NCBI GenBank assembly: GCA_014376585.1
Contig: JACMRG010000123.1
Location: 1-44,571, forward strand
Direction of reading: 5' to 3'
Origin: Opitutaceae bacterium
Lineage (GTDB): Bacteria; Verrucomicrobiota; Verrucomicrobiia; Opitutales; Opitutaceae
DNA length: 44,571 bases
Below, piece after piece: positions 26,699 to 35,996 of this stretch. Made by a program: the position numbers and the translations under genes. Position 1 is the stretch's first letter. Each line of letters begins with the position of its first letter. A model generated the notes under the pieces. It was not told the DNA's origin, did no database searches, and saw nothing but the letters and a program-made list of their open reading frames with translations.

Positions 26699-27811
26699 AT
26701 GTCCGTTCTCTCCTCGCTCGCTCTCCCGCACGTCGCGAAACTCCACGCCTACACGCCCGGCCTTCAGCCGACCGAGCCCGGCTGGGTGAAGCTCAACACC
26801 AACGAATGCCCCTACGGCCCAAGCCCGCGGGTGGCCGAAGCGCTGCGCCGCGAGACCGGTGAGGACGGCGCCTCACTGCGGCTCTACCCGAATCCCAAGA
26901 GCTCTCCGCTCCGCGCCGCCATCGCGCAGCATCACGGCCACGGTCTCTCCGCCGAAAACGTCATCGTGGGCAATGGTTCCGACGACATCCTCAATCTCCT
27001 CGTGCGCGCTTTTTGCACCCGTGAGGCCGCCGCCGGTTTCACGTTCCCGAGCTACTCGCTTTATCCGGTGCTCGTGGAAATTCAGGATGGTCAGAGCCAA
27101 GTCATCGAGTTCGACCGGGCGATGAAGTTGCCGCTCGACCGCATTGCCGAGTCGAAAGCCCGCGCCTTTTTCCTCACTTCGCCCAACGCGCCGACCGGTG
27201 TCTCCTTCACCAACGACGAACTTGAGCGTGTGCTCGCCTCTTTCCCAGGCCTCCTCGTCGTGGACGAAGCCTATGCGCCGTTCGCCCGGGAAAATGCCAT
27301 TTCTTTGCTCGCCGCTCACCCGCGGCTCGTTGTCGTCCGCACGTTGTCGAAAGCCTATGCGCTCGCCGGCATCCGCGTCGGCTACGCGCTCGCGCACCCC
27401 GAGATCATCGACCTGCTCGACCGCGTGCGCGACAGCTACAACGTCAACCGGCTCTCCCAAGCCGCCGCGCTGGCTGCGCTCGGCGACACCGATTACTACA
27501 CGACCGTAACCGCCAGGATCAAAGCCACGCGTGACCGCGCCATCGCCGAGTTCAAGCAGCGTCGCGGCTGGTTCACCTACGACTCCTCGGCCAATTTCAT
27601 TTTCACCGAGCCGAAAAACGCCACCGGGGAATCCGGCCCTGCCGTCTCCAAGGCTGCCTACGATTTTCTCTGCGCGCACAAGATCCTCGTGCGCCACTTC
27701 CCCAGCCACGCCTTGACCGCGTCTTTTCTCCGAATCAGCGTCGGCACCGATGACGAGATGCTCGTCCTCGCCGACACCCTGGACACATGGCTAAAAACTC
27801 AAAACGCGTAG
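26699..27811 (+). CDS. hisC: Histidinol-phosphate aminotransferase
   Basis: 370 residues from the ATG giving [15 protein letters not shown]. It converts imidazole-acetol phosphate to histidinol phosphate using [15 protein letters not shown] is the N-terminal family signature. The PLP Lys is in [18 protein letters not shown], preceded by the Asp/Tyr of VVDEAYAPF, and the C-terminal Arg is in LRISVGTD. It is 19 bases after hisD and overlaps hisB by 25 bases. Confidence 0.95.
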   Translation: MSVLSSLALPHVAKLHAYTPGLQPTEPGWVKLNTNECPYGPSPRVAEALRRETGEDGASLRLYPNPKSSPLRAAIAQHHGHGLSAENVIVGNGSDDILNLLVRAFCTREAAAGFTFPSYSLYPVLVEIQDGQSQVIEFDRAMKLPLDRIAESKARAFFLTSPNAPTGVSFTNDELERVLASFPGLLVVDEAYAPFARENAISLLAAHPRLVVVRTLSKAYALAGIRVGYALAHPEIIDLLDRVRDSYNVNRLSQAAALAALGDTDYYTTVTARIKATRDRAIAEFKQRRGWFTYDSSANFIFTEPKNATGESGPAVSKAAYDFLCAHKILVRHFPSHALTASFLRISVGTDDEMLVLADTLDTWLKTQNA

Positions 27812-28389
27812 CGACCGTCGCCCGCAAGACGGCCGAAACCGACATCGTGCTCACGCTCGGCGTCGATGGCGCCGGCGTTTCCAAGATCGAGACAGGCGTG
27901 CCCTTCTTCGATCACATGCTCACGCTATTTGCGAAGCACGGGCTCTTCGATCTCACGGTGAAGGCCAAGGGCGACGTGGATGTTGATTATCACCACACCG
28001 TCGAAGACGTCGGTCTCGTCCTTGGGCAGGCCTTCAAAGAAGCGCTCGGCGACAAGGTCGGCATCAAGCGCTACGGCTTTTTCCTGCTCCCGATGGACGA
28101 GTCGCTCGCGCGCATTGTGGTCGATGTGGGCGGCCGGCCGCACCTCGTTTACGAGGCGAATGCGCCGACGATGTTCGTGCGCGATTTCAACATCATCCTC
28201 GTGAAGGAATTTTGCCGGGCATTCAGCAATGCGCTCGGGGCCAACCTGCACGTGTCTCTCGTCTACGGCGAGGAACCGCATCACGTGGCCGAGGCTATTT
28301 TCAAGGGCCTCGCCCGCGCGCTCGATGCCGCCACGCAGATCGAGCCACGCGCCGCTGATCAGCTGCCCAGCACCAAGGGTAAGATCTGA
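27787..28389 (+). CDS. hisB: Imidazoleglycerol-phosphate dehydratase (monofunctional)
   Basis: 200 residues. It has the two manganese-binding His clusters: [16 protein letters not shown] with YHHTVEDVG, and [18 protein letters not shown]. No N-terminal histidinol-phosphatase domain is present, so that reaction needs another gene. Its start lies 25 bases inside hisC, implying coupled translation. A strong terminator follows 48 bases after the stop. Confidence 0.95.
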   Translation: MAKNSKRVATVARKTAETDIVLTLGVDGAGVSKIETGVPFFDHMLTLFAKHGLFDLTVKAKGDVDVDYHHTVEDVGLVLGQAFKEALGDKVGIKRYGFFLLPMDESLARIVVDVGGRPHLVYEANAPTMFVRDFNIILVKEFCRAFSNALGANLHVSLVYGEEPHHVAEAIFKGLARALDAATQIEPRAADQLPSTKGKI

Positions 28390-28436
28390 ACCGAGCCCGC
28401 CAAAGTTCCGCCACGCCGAGGCCAACGGCTCTGCGC

Positions 28437-28467
28437 AAAAAGCCGGCCCGTGAATGGGCCGGCTTTC
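28437..28467. terminator. Intrinsic terminator after hisB, possibly bidirectional
   Basis: AAAAGCCGGCCC, loop GTGAAT, GGGCCGGCTTTCTT. The stem is perfect over 10-11 pairs with A's before and T's after, so it can work in both directions. It separates hisDCB from hisH and also faces the decayed minus-strand fragment to its right. Confidence 0.9.
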
Positions 28468-28473
28468 TTCCGT

Positions 28474-28620
28474 GAACTTGGTGTCCTCTTGCGCCGCGAT
28501 GGCCGCAAGGAAGCTGGGAGCGTCCTGGTAGTATTTCTTCAGCTTTTCTGGCCACTCGGATTACGCGACGCCGTAGCCGGCGCGGATGCGGTTGACGAGA
28601 CGGGTTCCTGATTAGCACCC
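28474..28620 (-). pseudogene. Decayed gene fragment in the hisB-hisH gap
   Basis: The 318-base gap contains no complete gene, but on the minus strand one frame reads LVNRIRAGYGVA, stop, SEWPEKLKKYYQDAPSFLAA then IAAQEDTKF, up to the hisB terminator. The sequence looks protein-like (amphipathic, no low complexity) and is broken by TAA at about 28567. I do not recognise the family. It may be the tail of a displaced gene that once shared the bidirectional terminator. Confidence 0.35.
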
Positions 28621-28707
28621 GATATGCCCCGGGACCGTGTGCGGGTTTCCGTCGGGAAATAGTTTTCGGAATGGCGCCGGGCGATGCGACCACTACGGTG
28701 ACGCGCC

Positions 28708-29346
28708 ATGTCTGCTCCCGTCATTGCCGTCATCGACAACGGAATCTGCAATCTTCGCAGCGTCACCAAGGCCCTCGAAGCCGTGGGCTCCGCGCCGTAT
28801 GTGGTGCATACGCCGGCGGAAGTCGCGGCAAGCAACGCCGTGGGGCTGGTGCTGCCCGGGGTGGGAGCCCTGCGCGACTGCGTGGCGTCGCTGCGTGCCA
28901 GCGGGCTCGCCGAGACGGTGCGCGCTTGGATCACGGCTGACCGCGCGTTCCTCGGCGTGTGTCTCGGCATGCAGGCGCTCTTCGAGCATTCTGAAGAAGG
29001 CGACATCACCGGCCTCGGTATTCTGCCCGGCAAGGTCGTGCGCTTCCGCCGTCCGCCCGAGTTTAAGATCCCTCACATGGGCTGGAACACCGTGCGCTTC
29101 ACCCAACCCGGCTCCGCGCTGGCGACCGGCCTGGCGCCCGACGGCGAGAATTTCTATTTCGTGCACAGTTTCCACTGCGTGCCGGCCGATCCGGCGCTGG
29201 TGCTGGGCGAATGTGACTATGGCGGGGCGTTTTGCGCGGCGGTGGGTCGCGGGCGGATGTTCGCCACACAGTTCCATCCTGAGAAAAGTCAGGCCAAGGG
29301 CCTCGAGATCTATCGCAATTTCGCCACGCTCGCCGCGCGCGGGTGA
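28708..29346 (+). CDS. hisH: Imidazole glycerol phosphate synthase, glutaminase subunit
   Basis: 212 residues. Class-I glutaminase with Cys85 in [11 protein letters not shown] and the His190/Glu192 pair in [26 protein letters not shown] and IPHMGWNTV are HisH hallmarks. It channels ammonia to HisF to form IGP and AICAR. hisF and hisA, its usual neighbours, are not in the window, so the pathway is split. It starts after the hisB terminator and needs its own promoter. Confidence 0.93.
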   Translation: MSAPVIAVIDNGICNLRSVTKALEAVGSAPYVVHTPAEVAASNAVGLVLPGVGALRDCVASLRASGLAETVRAWITADRAFLGVCLGMQALFEHSEEGDITGLGILPGKVVRFRRPPEFKIPHMGWNTVRFTQPGSALATGLAPDGENFYFVHSFHCVPADPALVLGECDYGGAFCAAVGRGRMFATQFHPEKSQAKGLEIYRNFATLAARG

Positions 29347-29467
29347 GGGCGACTGCGTTACGTTTGCTAACGCGTGCGCGGCCGCGCGCTTATTTTCGGC
29401 CATGGATTCACGTTCGTGCCCATCTTTGCTTTGCCAGAGGCGTGGTTTTGGCTTCGCTCACCGGACC

Positions 29468-30766
29468 ATGGCCAACACCGCTTCGCTGAAGATCGACGAT
29501 AAAGAATACCCCTTACCGATCATGGTTGGCTCCGAAGGCGAGAAAGCGGTCGATACGCGCGCTCTTCGCACCGCTTCTGGCTATATCGCCTACGACCAAG
29601 GCTACGGTAACACCGGCTCCTGCGAGAGCCAGATCACTTACCTCGACGGCGACAACGGCGTCCTGCGCCACCGCGGTTATCCCATCGATCAACTCGCCGC
29701 CCACAGCGACTACGTCGAGACCGCCTACCTCGTTATCTACGGCGAGCTGCCCAACGCCCTTCAACGCAAAGAATTTGGCCTGCGCCTCCGTCAAAACGCC
29801 GCCGTCGAGACGCAGATGCAGAAGATCTTCGAAGGTTTCCCGAAAGACGCGCCGCCCATGGCGATGTTGTCGTCCATCGTCGCTTCCCTCGCTGCGCACT
29901 ACCCGCACCTCGCCACGAATAATTTCGAAAAAGACCTCGCAAACTTCGACCTCGCGGCGGCGATGGCCATTTCGAAGATCCGCACCATCGGCGCGATGAT
30001 CTATCGCTACCAAAAAGGCCTACCCTACATCTTCCCGAAGCAGGAGCTGCCTTTCTGTGAGAACTTCCTGCACATGACGTTCTCCGAGCCCTACAAGGAT
30101 TACGTCGCCGAGCCCGAGGTCGCCAAGGCGCTGAACCTCCTCCTCCTCCTTCACGCCGATCACGAGCAAAACTGTTCCACTTCCACGACGCGCATGGTCG
30201 GCTCGAGCGCCGCCAATCTCTTCACCTCGCTCTCCGCCGGTATCTGCGCGCTCTCCGGCCCGCTTCACGGTGGTGCCAATGCGGCCGTCATGCAGATGCT
30301 CCAATCGATCCACGACGAGGGTGACGACGGCACGCGCTTCATCGCCGCCGCGAAATCCGGCAGCAAGACGAACCGCCTGATGGGCTTCGGCCACGCCGTT
30401 TACAAGAACTTCGACCCACGCGCGAAAATCATCGGCCAAGCCTGTGATGACGTCCTCGCCAAGCTCGGCATCAACGACCCGCTGCTCGCGATCGCCAAGA
30501 ATCTAGAGCAGGCTGCGCTCAGGGACGACTACTTCGTCTCGCGCAGGCTCTACCCCAACGTCGATTTCTACAGCGGTATTATTATGCGCGCCCTCGGCAT
30601 TCCGGTGAACATGTTCACCGTGATCTTCGCCATCGGCCGCGCCCCCGGTTGGATCGCCAACTGGCGCGAAGTCGCCGCCAATCCCAAGGGCCGCATTTAT
30701 CGTCCGCGCCAGATCTACGTCGGTCCGGTCAAACGCGACTTCGTCCCGATGGCGCAGCGCGGTTAA
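29468..30766 (+). CDS. gltA: Citrate synthase (type II)
   Basis: 432 residues from the ATG giving [16 protein letters not shown]; the frame is open well upstream through hisH, but those residues are unrelated. It condenses acetyl-CoA and oxaloacetate. The catalytic residues are His267 in [11 protein letters not shown], His309 in [15 protein letters not shown] and Asp366 in YPNVDFYSG. The length and the N-terminal [18 protein letters not shown] strand match the NADH-sensitive hexameric type of Gram-negatives. It lies 121 bases after hisH, a gap containing the palindrome GCGCGGCCGCGC (29376-29387). Confidence 0.96.
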   Translation: MANTASLKIDDKEYPLPIMVGSEGEKAVDTRALRTASGYIAYDQGYGNTGSCESQITYLDGDNGVLRHRGYPIDQLAAHSDYVETAYLVIYGELPNALQRKEFGLRLRQNAAVETQMQKIFEGFPKDAPPMAMLSSIVASLAAHYPHLATNNFEKDLANFDLAAAMAISKIRTIGAMIYRYQKGLPYIFPKQELPFCENFLHMTFSEPYKDYVAEPEVAKALNLLLLLHADHEQNCSTSTTRMVGSSAANLFTSLSAGICALSGPLHGGANAAVMQMLQSIHDEGDDGTRFIAAAKSGSKTNRLMGFGHAVYKNFDPRAKIIGQACDDVLAKLGINDPLLAIAKNLEQAALRDDYFVSRRLYPNVDFYSGIIMRALGIPVNMFTVIFAIGRAPGWIANWREVAANPKGRIYRPRQIYVGPVKRDFVPMAQRG

Positions 30767-30782
30767 GGGGGATTTTGCCCGT

Positions 30783-30816
30783 GCCGGGTAGGCTCAGGCG
30801 CTATCCGGCTTTTTTT
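30783..30816 (+). terminator. Terminator of gltA, overlapping the convergent gene's 3' end
   Basis: GCCGGGTA (30783-30790) pairs with TATCCGGC (30802-30809) with one G-T pair, followed by seven T's. It lies 17 bases after the gltA stop. The right arm runs into the last codons of the minus-strand membrane protein. Confidence 0.7.
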
Positions 30817-31528
30817 CGGGCTCCCCGCGAAAGATTTCGTCCATCGTCAGCCCCGTTAGTTTTTTCAGGCCGCGGACGAGTTTCCAGAAGGCGAGCGCCA
30901 TCACGGCCATGCTCGGCACTACGATTACGGGCCAGCTCAGCACGTGCATCCGGCCGAGTTCCGCGTTGAACTCTGGGGTGCCGGGCGGGCTGATCAGCAG
31001 ATGGCGGGCGAGCCCGTAGTTGAGCACCGAGCTTAGAAGAAAGGCGCCCACGAGCCACAGGCTCGACCGCACGATCAGCCGCTCAAATTCGCTCTGTTTG
31101 CCGTGCGCGACGAGCGCCGTTTCCACGCGCTGCACATCCACGATCTGCTCGTTGAAAAACATCTCCTTCAGCAGCGGCGACTTGGTTTTCATTGAAATCA
31201 GCACACTCAGCCCGATCAATCCCGGCACAGCGGCGTCCTTTACCGCGAACCAAAAGCCGCCGACCTTCATCAGTCCCAGTCCGCCGGTGAGCAGCACGCT
31301 TACGATGCCCAGAATCGAGATGAAATTGGCCTTCCGGCGCCGGGCGAAATCATAGACGCCGTAGCCCAACGGAAACATCAGCGCCACCAAGAGCCCCCAG
31401 AGCGGCCCGAGCCGGTTGTCGCCGCTCAGCTTCGTCAGCACCAAGGTAGGCACGACGATGTTGCAGACGATGTTGATGAGGAGGTTTTCGCGTTTGGGCG
31501 CGGTGGCTGCCGAGGCTGAAGCGGTCAT
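30794..31528 (-). CDS. VC0807-like multi-pass inner-membrane protein
   Basis: 244 residues with about six hydrophobic segments: [88 protein letters not shown] and [21 protein letters not shown]. The order and the motif NEQ-x-V-x-V near the middle fit the VC0807 / septation-protein-A-like group of unknown role. A cytoplasmic charged tail closes the protein. It is convergent with gltA and divergent from pdxJ. The family is from memory and the biochemical function is unknown. Confidence 0.6.
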   Translation of the reverse strand: MTASASAATAPKRENLLINIVCNIVVPTLVLTKLSGDNRLGPLWGLLVALMFPLGYGVYDFARRRKANFISILGIVSVLLTGGLGLMKVGGFWFAVKDAAVPGLIGLSVLISMKTKSPLLKEMFFNEQIVDVQRVETALVAHGKQSEFERLIVRSSLWLVGAFLLSSVLNYGLARHLLISPPGTPEFNAELGRMHVLSWPVIVVPSMAVMALAFWKLVRGLKKLTGLTMDEIFRGEPEKKPDSA

Positions 31529-31584
31529 TTCGTTTTGCGTTTCAGAATCACGGCCCGCTTATTCGGGTCAAACCTTCCGCTCCC

Positions 31585-32334
31585 ATGCTGCTCTTAGGCG
31601 TTAACATCGATCATTGCGCAACCGTCCGTCAGGCGCGCTACCGGCAGGCTCCCGCCACAGTGGGAGGGGTGGTCGAGCCCGATCCCGTGGCGCTGGCTGT
31701 GCTCGCCGAGCGGGCGGGTGCCGACGGCATCACCATCCATCTGCGCGAAGATCGCCGCCATATCCAAGAGCGCGACGTCTGGCGCAACCGCGAAACGATC
31801 ACTACACGGCTCAATCTCGAGATGGGCTGCACGCCGTGGATGATCGACTTCGCCCTCAAGCTTAAACCCGACTCCGTGTGCCTCGTGCCCGAGAGCCGCG
31901 AGGAAGTGACGACGGAGGGCGGCCTCGATGTTGTTGGCCAAAGCGACCGCGTCCGCGCCTGTGTCGAGGCGATGACCGCCGCCGGCATCATCACGAGTCT
32001 CTTTATCGATCCCGACGAGGCCGCCATCGAAGCCTCCGCTGCGGTGAAAGCGCCTTGGGTCGAATTGCACACGGGCGCCTACGCCAACGCTTACTACGGC
32101 GCGCGTCGTGCCGCCGAGTTTCAACGTCTCCATATCGGCGCGGTCCGCGCTCACGACCGCGGGCTGACGGTCAACGCGGGCCACGGCATCAACTACGTGA
32201 ACATAGCCGAAGTCCGCACGCTCCCGCACCTGCACGAACTCAACATCGGCCACAGCATCATCAGCCGCGCACTTTTCACCGGTATCGGGGAAGCCGTGCG
32301 CGAAATGAAGACGCGGATGAATCCCCGAGGTTGA
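31585..32334 (+). CDS. pdxJ: Pyridoxine 5'-phosphate synthase
   Basis: 249 residues. It condenses 1-deoxy-xylulose 5-phosphate with 3-amino-2-oxopropyl phosphate to give PNP, the DXP-dependent B6 route. [39 protein letters not shown] and [12 protein letters not shown] are diagnostic, with catalytic His and Glu residues in the HLREDRRH and LNLEM regions. It precedes acpS by 102 bases, a neighbourhood shared by many bacteria (pdxJ-acpS). Confidence 0.95.
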   Translation: MLLLGVNIDHCATVRQARYRQAPATVGGVVEPDPVALAVLAERAGADGITIHLREDRRHIQERDVWRNRETITTRLNLEMGCTPWMIDFALKLKPDSVCLVPESREEVTTEGGLDVVGQSDRVRACVEAMTAAGIITSLFIDPDEAAIEASAAVKAPWVELHTGAYANAYYGARRAAEFQRLHIGAVRAHDRGLTVNAGHGINYVNIAEVRTLPHLHELNIGHSIISRALFTGIGEAVREMKTRMNPRG

Positions 32335-32430
32335 AGTAGCGGATGGCCCGCACGGGGTAGCCAGCATTGCGGAGGCGTGTTCGGACTGCATTTCACTCGC
32401 TCCCCGCTGCCCGCTACCCGCTACTTCAAC
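32330..32430. repeat. 13-bp inverted repeat flanking the pdxJ-acpS gap
   Basis: GTTGAAGTAGCGG (32330-32342, overlapping the pdxJ stop TGA) and CCGCTACTTCAAC (32418-32430, six bases before acpS) are perfect reverse complements around 75 bases. The right arm continues outward as a triplet-like CCCGCTGCCCGCTACCCGCT run. It could form a long stem or be the ends of a miniature element. Confidence 0.5.
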
Positions 32431-32436
32431 TCAGCG

Positions 32437-32844
32437 ATGAATCTCTCTCTTCCGCCCGGTGGCGTTCTTGTCGGCCTTGGTTGTGATCTGATCGATGTGC
32501 AGCGCATCCGGGATGTGCTCGACCGCCATGGTGACCGTTTCCTCGACCGCGTGTTCACCCCCGAGGAACGTGCCTATTGTATGGGCATGGCGCACCCGCA
32601 CAAACACCTCGCGGCGCGCTGGGCGGCTAAGGAAGCGATTTCCAAAACCTTCACGACCGGCATCGGTGCCGAGTTGGGTTGGAAATCCATGTCCGTCTAT
32701 CATGGCGAACGTTCCGAGCCGCTTGTGCGCCTTGATGAAAAAGGCGCGGCCCTGCTCGCACAAGTGGGCGCCACCCATGTCTTGATCAGCCTCTCGCACA
32801 CGGAGACCGCCGCGATGGCGGTCGCCGCTATCGTGCGCGCATAA
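32437..32844 (+). CDS. acpS: Holo-[acyl-carrier-protein] synthase
   Basis: 135 residues from the ATG giving MNLSLPPGGVLVG. It transfers phosphopantetheine from CoA to apo-ACP. The magnesium-binding Asp is in VGLGCDLIDVQRI and the Glu is in RWAAKEAISKTF; FTPEERAYC and VLISLSHTETAAMAVAAI complete the family pattern. An upstream in-frame ATG would place residues in the inverted repeat and is less likely. Confidence 0.93.
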   Translation: MNLSLPPGGVLVGLGCDLIDVQRIRDVLDRHGDRFLDRVFTPEERAYCMGMAHPHKHLAARWAAKEAISKTFTTGIGAELGWKSMSVYHGERSEPLVRLDEKGAALLAQVGATHVLISLSHTETAAMAVAAIVRA

Positions 32845-32853
32845 AATTTATTC

Positions 32854-33405
32854 ATGTATCCGGACGAATCCGAAGAAGCCGGCGACTTGGAAGGGGCGTC
32901 GCCCGTGGTGAAGGCCAAGCCGTCGTTGGTGCCCTCTTGGATCATGCTCGGCTTTCTGATCGGCGCACTGTTTGTGTGGGCGTTGCCTGCGCGCAAACCC
33001 GCTCCGCCGCGGTTGGAGAAGAGCGAGCCACGCACCGTCATCATGAAAACCGTGCCGCAGTTCACGACGGTCGAAGCCGTCTTTACGGAGTGGGGGAAAT
33101 ATGCGGTCTGGGATAATGAACTCACCGAGATCGCGCTCTGGAGCAGCGAGACGAAGGACTACACCGATTGCTTCGAGGTGCTGCGGTCGGGCAGTTCTTA
33201 TTTCTTCCGCTCTATTCCTCGGCTCACCCGCCCCGTGCTCACCCATGGCACGCGGGAGAATTCTCCGCTGCAATTCACCGAGACCGAAGCCCAGCGCGCC
33301 GAATGGCTAGGTGAGAAACGGCAGGAGACGTGGCGCTCGTTGAGTGACGCGGCGCGGTCGAAGGCAATCACGTCCCCGCCCACCAAAGCCCCGGAGACAC
33401 CGTGA
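32854..33405 (+). CDS. Membrane-anchored protein of unknown function
   Basis: 183 residues. One membrane helix (about 29-46, IMLGFLIGALFVWALPA) follows a cytoplasmic acidic N-terminus. The C-terminal part, probably periplasmic, is mixed alpha/beta, with EAVFTEWGKYAVWDNELTEI and YTDCFEVLRSGSSYFFRSIP as the best ordered region. No Cys pair or catalytic pattern is seen. It is 9 bases after acpS and overlaps nnr by GTGA, so it is very likely translated with both. I do not recognise the family. Confidence 0.75.
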   Translation: MYPDESEEAGDLEGASPVVKAKPSLVPSWIMLGFLIGALFVWALPARKPAPPRLEKSEPRTVIMKTVPQFTTVEAVFTEWGKYAVWDNELTEIALWSSETKDYTDCFEVLRSGSSYFFRSIPRLTRPVLTHGTRENSPLQFTETEAQRAEWLGEKRQETWRSLSDAARSKAITSPPTKAPETP

Positions 33406-34871
33406 ACCCGGCGAGCCATCCCATTCTCACGTGTGACGAAACGCGTGAATTCGAGGCGAGTTTTTTTGCCGGCGATGAAACGAAGGAATGGGCCGCGATG
33501 CAGCGGGCGGGGCGCGCGGTGGCCGCGGGAGTGTTGCAGGATTTTCAGGAGATCGGCGGCTTCCCGATAGATGCCCGCGTCCTCGTCCTCGCGGGCAAGG
33601 GGCACAACGCCGGTGACGCGTTGATCGCGGCGCAGGCGCTGGTCGCGCAATTTCCCGGCGCCTCGGCGGAAGTGCTTTTCGCTTTCGGCGAACGTCCGCT
33701 GCGACCGCTCGCGCGTCGCGCGTGGATGGAGCTGGCGCACTTCGGGCGCGACCGCGTGAGCATCGGCCGCGGCGAAGGCGTGCGCTACGATCTCTGTCTC
33801 GACGGGCTTTTCGGTTTTCAATTCCGCCCGCCGGCCGACGAGGCCACGAGCGCGCTCATCAAGCGGATCAACGCGCGGCCGATCGGCCTGCGCGCTGCGG
33901 TCGATCTGCCGAGCGCCGATCTCTTCCACGCGGATTTCACCTACGCGACCGGCATCGTCAAAAAACCGGTGCTCGATTCCGAGTGCGCCGGGCGCGTGCG
34001 CTACCTTGATCTCGGATTTTTTGATGCAGCCGCTGCTGGAAAATGCCGCGTGCTGACGCCGGCACTGCTGGCGCCCCTGGCCGCGCTCCGGCCCGCGCGG
34101 TCGGACAAACGCACTTACGGGCACGTGGGCATCGTCGGTGGATCGCGGGGTTATCCCGGCGCGGTGTTGATGGCGGCGTTGGCGGCACTGCGGAGCGGGG
34201 CAGGGCTCGTGACCGCGTTCGTGCCGGAATCGCTGGCCGCAGCCTACGCGGCGCGCGCGCCTGAGGTGATGTGGGTGGGTTGGCCGGAGACGCCCAACGG
34301 CGGACTCGCGTTGGAGGGGCAGCATTTGTTAAAAGCCCGGATTGATCGACTCACCGCCCTCGTCCTCGGTCCGGGCCTCGGGCGCGAATCTGAGACGCTG
34401 GCTTTGGTGCGGGATGTCGTGGCTACCTCGCCCATTCCGCTCGTGCTCGACGCCGATGCGTTGCAGCCCGACATCGTCACATTGGGCGAAGCCCCGCACG
34501 TGCTCACGCCCCATGAGGGTGAGTTTAAGCGCATCTCGGGCGGCGCAGAATTGGCGGCGTTTGCGAAGCAGGTGAAGGGCGCCGTGGTGCGCAAGGGCCC
34601 GATCACGCAAATTTCCTCAGGCGAAGACGTTTACCGCTGTCTCGCCGGTGGCCCGGTGCTGGCGCGCGGTGGCAGTGGCGACCTGTTGGCGGGCCTGATT
34701 GGCGGATTGCTCGCGGCGACGCCCGATGAGCCGTTGCTCGCGGCATGCCGCGGCACGCTGTGGCACGGACTCGCGGCGGATGCACTGGCGCGGGCGCACG
34801 GGCAGACGGCGGTGGCGACGACGCAGGTGCTCGACTTTCTGCCGACGGCGTTAAGAGAGTGCAGGTTATGA
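33402..34871 (+). CDS. nnr: Bifunctional NAD(P)H-hydrate epimerase / dehydratase
   Basis: 489 residues starting at GTG in the GTGA overlap. It repairs NAD(P)HX. The N-terminal YjeF epimerase domain (residues 1-215) has VLAGKGHNAGDALIAAQAL in place of the usual G-x-G-N-N-G-G-D-G loop, a noticeable variation. The C-terminal ribokinase-like dehydratase shows GHVGIVGGSRGYPGAVLMA, LVLGPGLG, LVLDADAL, LTPHEGEF and ARGGSGDLLAGLIGG. The stop overlaps dprA (ATGA). Confidence 0.92.
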   Translation: MNPASHPILTCDETREFEASFFAGDETKEWAAMQRAGRAVAAGVLQDFQEIGGFPIDARVLVLAGKGHNAGDALIAAQALVAQFPGASAEVLFAFGERPLRPLARRAWMELAHFGRDRVSIGRGEGVRYDLCLDGLFGFQFRPPADEATSALIKRINARPIGLRAAVDLPSADLFHADFTYATGIVKKPVLDSECAGRVRYLDLGFFDAAAAGKCRVLTPALLAPLAALRPARSDKRTYGHVGIVGGSRGYPGAVLMAALAALRSGAGLVTAFVPESLAAAYAARAPEVMWVGWPETPNGGLALEGQHLLKARIDRLTALVLGPGLGRESETLALVRDVVATSPIPLVLDADALQPDIVTLGEAPHVLTPHEGEFKRISGGAELAAFAKQVKGAVVRKGPITQISSGEDVYRCLAGGPVLARGGSGDLLAGLIGGLLAATPDEPLLAACRGTLWHGLAADALARAHGQTAVATTQVLDFLPTALRECRL

Positions 34872-35992
34872 GCAGCGATTTGACCGAGCGGCAGGCATTC
34901 TTGGTTTTAAACGCGTTGCCCAATATCGGACCGATCACGCTGAATCGTCTCTTGGAAGAACTCGGCGGCGATCCGCGCGCGATCTTCGCGACGGATCGGC
35001 GTCGGCTTGAATCCGTGCGCGGGGTGGGGCCGGTGATCAGCGCGACGTTGGGTGCGTGGCGGGAAAAATTTGATGTCGCGAAAGAAGAGGAGCGGATGGC
35101 GCAGAGCCGTGCGGATTTCATCATCGGTGCGGACGCGGATTATCCCAAATTGCTAAAGGAGATCTCCGATCCGCCCATCGCGCTCTATCGCAAAGGCCGC
35201 TACGATTTCAGCCGGCCCAATATCGCCATCGTCGGCTCGCGGCGCACCACGCTCTACGGTCAGGCCACGGCGAAGAAGATCGGCGCACAGCTGGCGCAGC
35301 TCGGTTTCTGCATCGTGAGCGGGCTGGCGCGCGGGATCGACACGGCGGCGCACGAAGGCGCGCTCTCCGTGGGCGGGAAGACGGCGGCGGTGCTCGGCAC
35401 GGGGCTCGATATTGTTTACCCGCCGGAGAACTTGGGGCTCTACCGGCAGATCGAGGAACACGGCGCAGTGCTGTCGGAATTTCCCTTTGGCCGTCGCGCG
35501 GACCGGCAGTCGTTCGCGATGCGTAATCGGATCGTCGCGGGCATGTGCGAGGCGACCATTGTGGTAGAAAGCGACGTCGATGGCGGGGCGATGATCACGG
35601 CGCGCTTCGCGGGCGAGCAGGGCCGGTTGCTCTTCGCGGTGCCGGGCCGGATCGACCAGCCGACCAGCGCGGGCTGTCACCAGCTCATCCGCGACGGCGC
35701 GACGTTGCTGACGAGCGTGGATGATCTGCTCTCGGAGCTGAACTATCTCGACGGGCTGCGGCCGTCGCCGATTCCCGAAAAGCCCGGCACGCCTGCAGGC
35801 ACGCCGGCGAATCTCACGGCGGACGAGGCGCGCGTCTTTGCATGCTTCGCGGGCGGGGCGCAGTTGACGCCGGATGCGCTCGCGGAGCTGACGGGGCTGG
35901 GCGCGGCGCAGCTTTCGGCGGTGCTGATGATGCTCGAACTCAAGCGGGCCGTGGCGAAGCGCGCGGATGGTTCATTCGAGGCGCGCGGGTGA
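34868..35992 (+). CDS. dprA: DNA-processing protein DprA
   Basis: 374 residues from the ATG in the nnr overlap. An N-terminal SAM/HhH-like region (LNALPNIGPITLNRLLEELG, ESVRGVGPVISA) is followed by the Rossmann-fold DprA core: IAIVGSRRTTLYGQATA, IVSGLARGIDTAAHEGAL, TAAVLGTGLDIVYPPEN, FPFGRRADRQSFAMRNRIVAG and GALITARFA-like sequence (here GGAMITARFAGEQGR). A C-terminal winged-helix-like region (LTADEARVFACFAGGAQLTPDALAEL) closes it. DprA loads RecA on incoming ssDNA during transformation. Confidence 0.94.
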   Translation: MSSDLTERQAFLVLNALPNIGPITLNRLLEELGGDPRAIFATDRRRLESVRGVGPVISATLGAWREKFDVAKEEERMAQSRADFIIGADADYPKLLKEISDPPIALYRKGRYDFSRPNIAIVGSRRTTLYGQATAKKIGAQLAQLGFCIVSGLARGIDTAAHEGALSVGGKTAAVLGTGLDIVYPPENLGLYRQIEEHGAVLSEFPFGRRADRQSFAMRNRIVAGMCEATIVVESDVDGGAMITARFAGEQGRLLFAVPGRIDQPTSAGCHQLIRDGATLLTSVDDLLSELNYLDGLRPSPIPEKPGTPAGTPANLTADEARVFACFAGGAQLTPDALAELTGLGAAQLSAVLMMLELKRAVAKRADGSFEARG

Positions 35993-35996
35993 TTTT

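Noticed and set aside
29350-29400. Terminator after hisH from GCGTTA...TAACGC and the GCGCGGCCGCGC palindrome
   Set aside because: Stems are short or lack a proper T run; not supported enough to list as a terminator.
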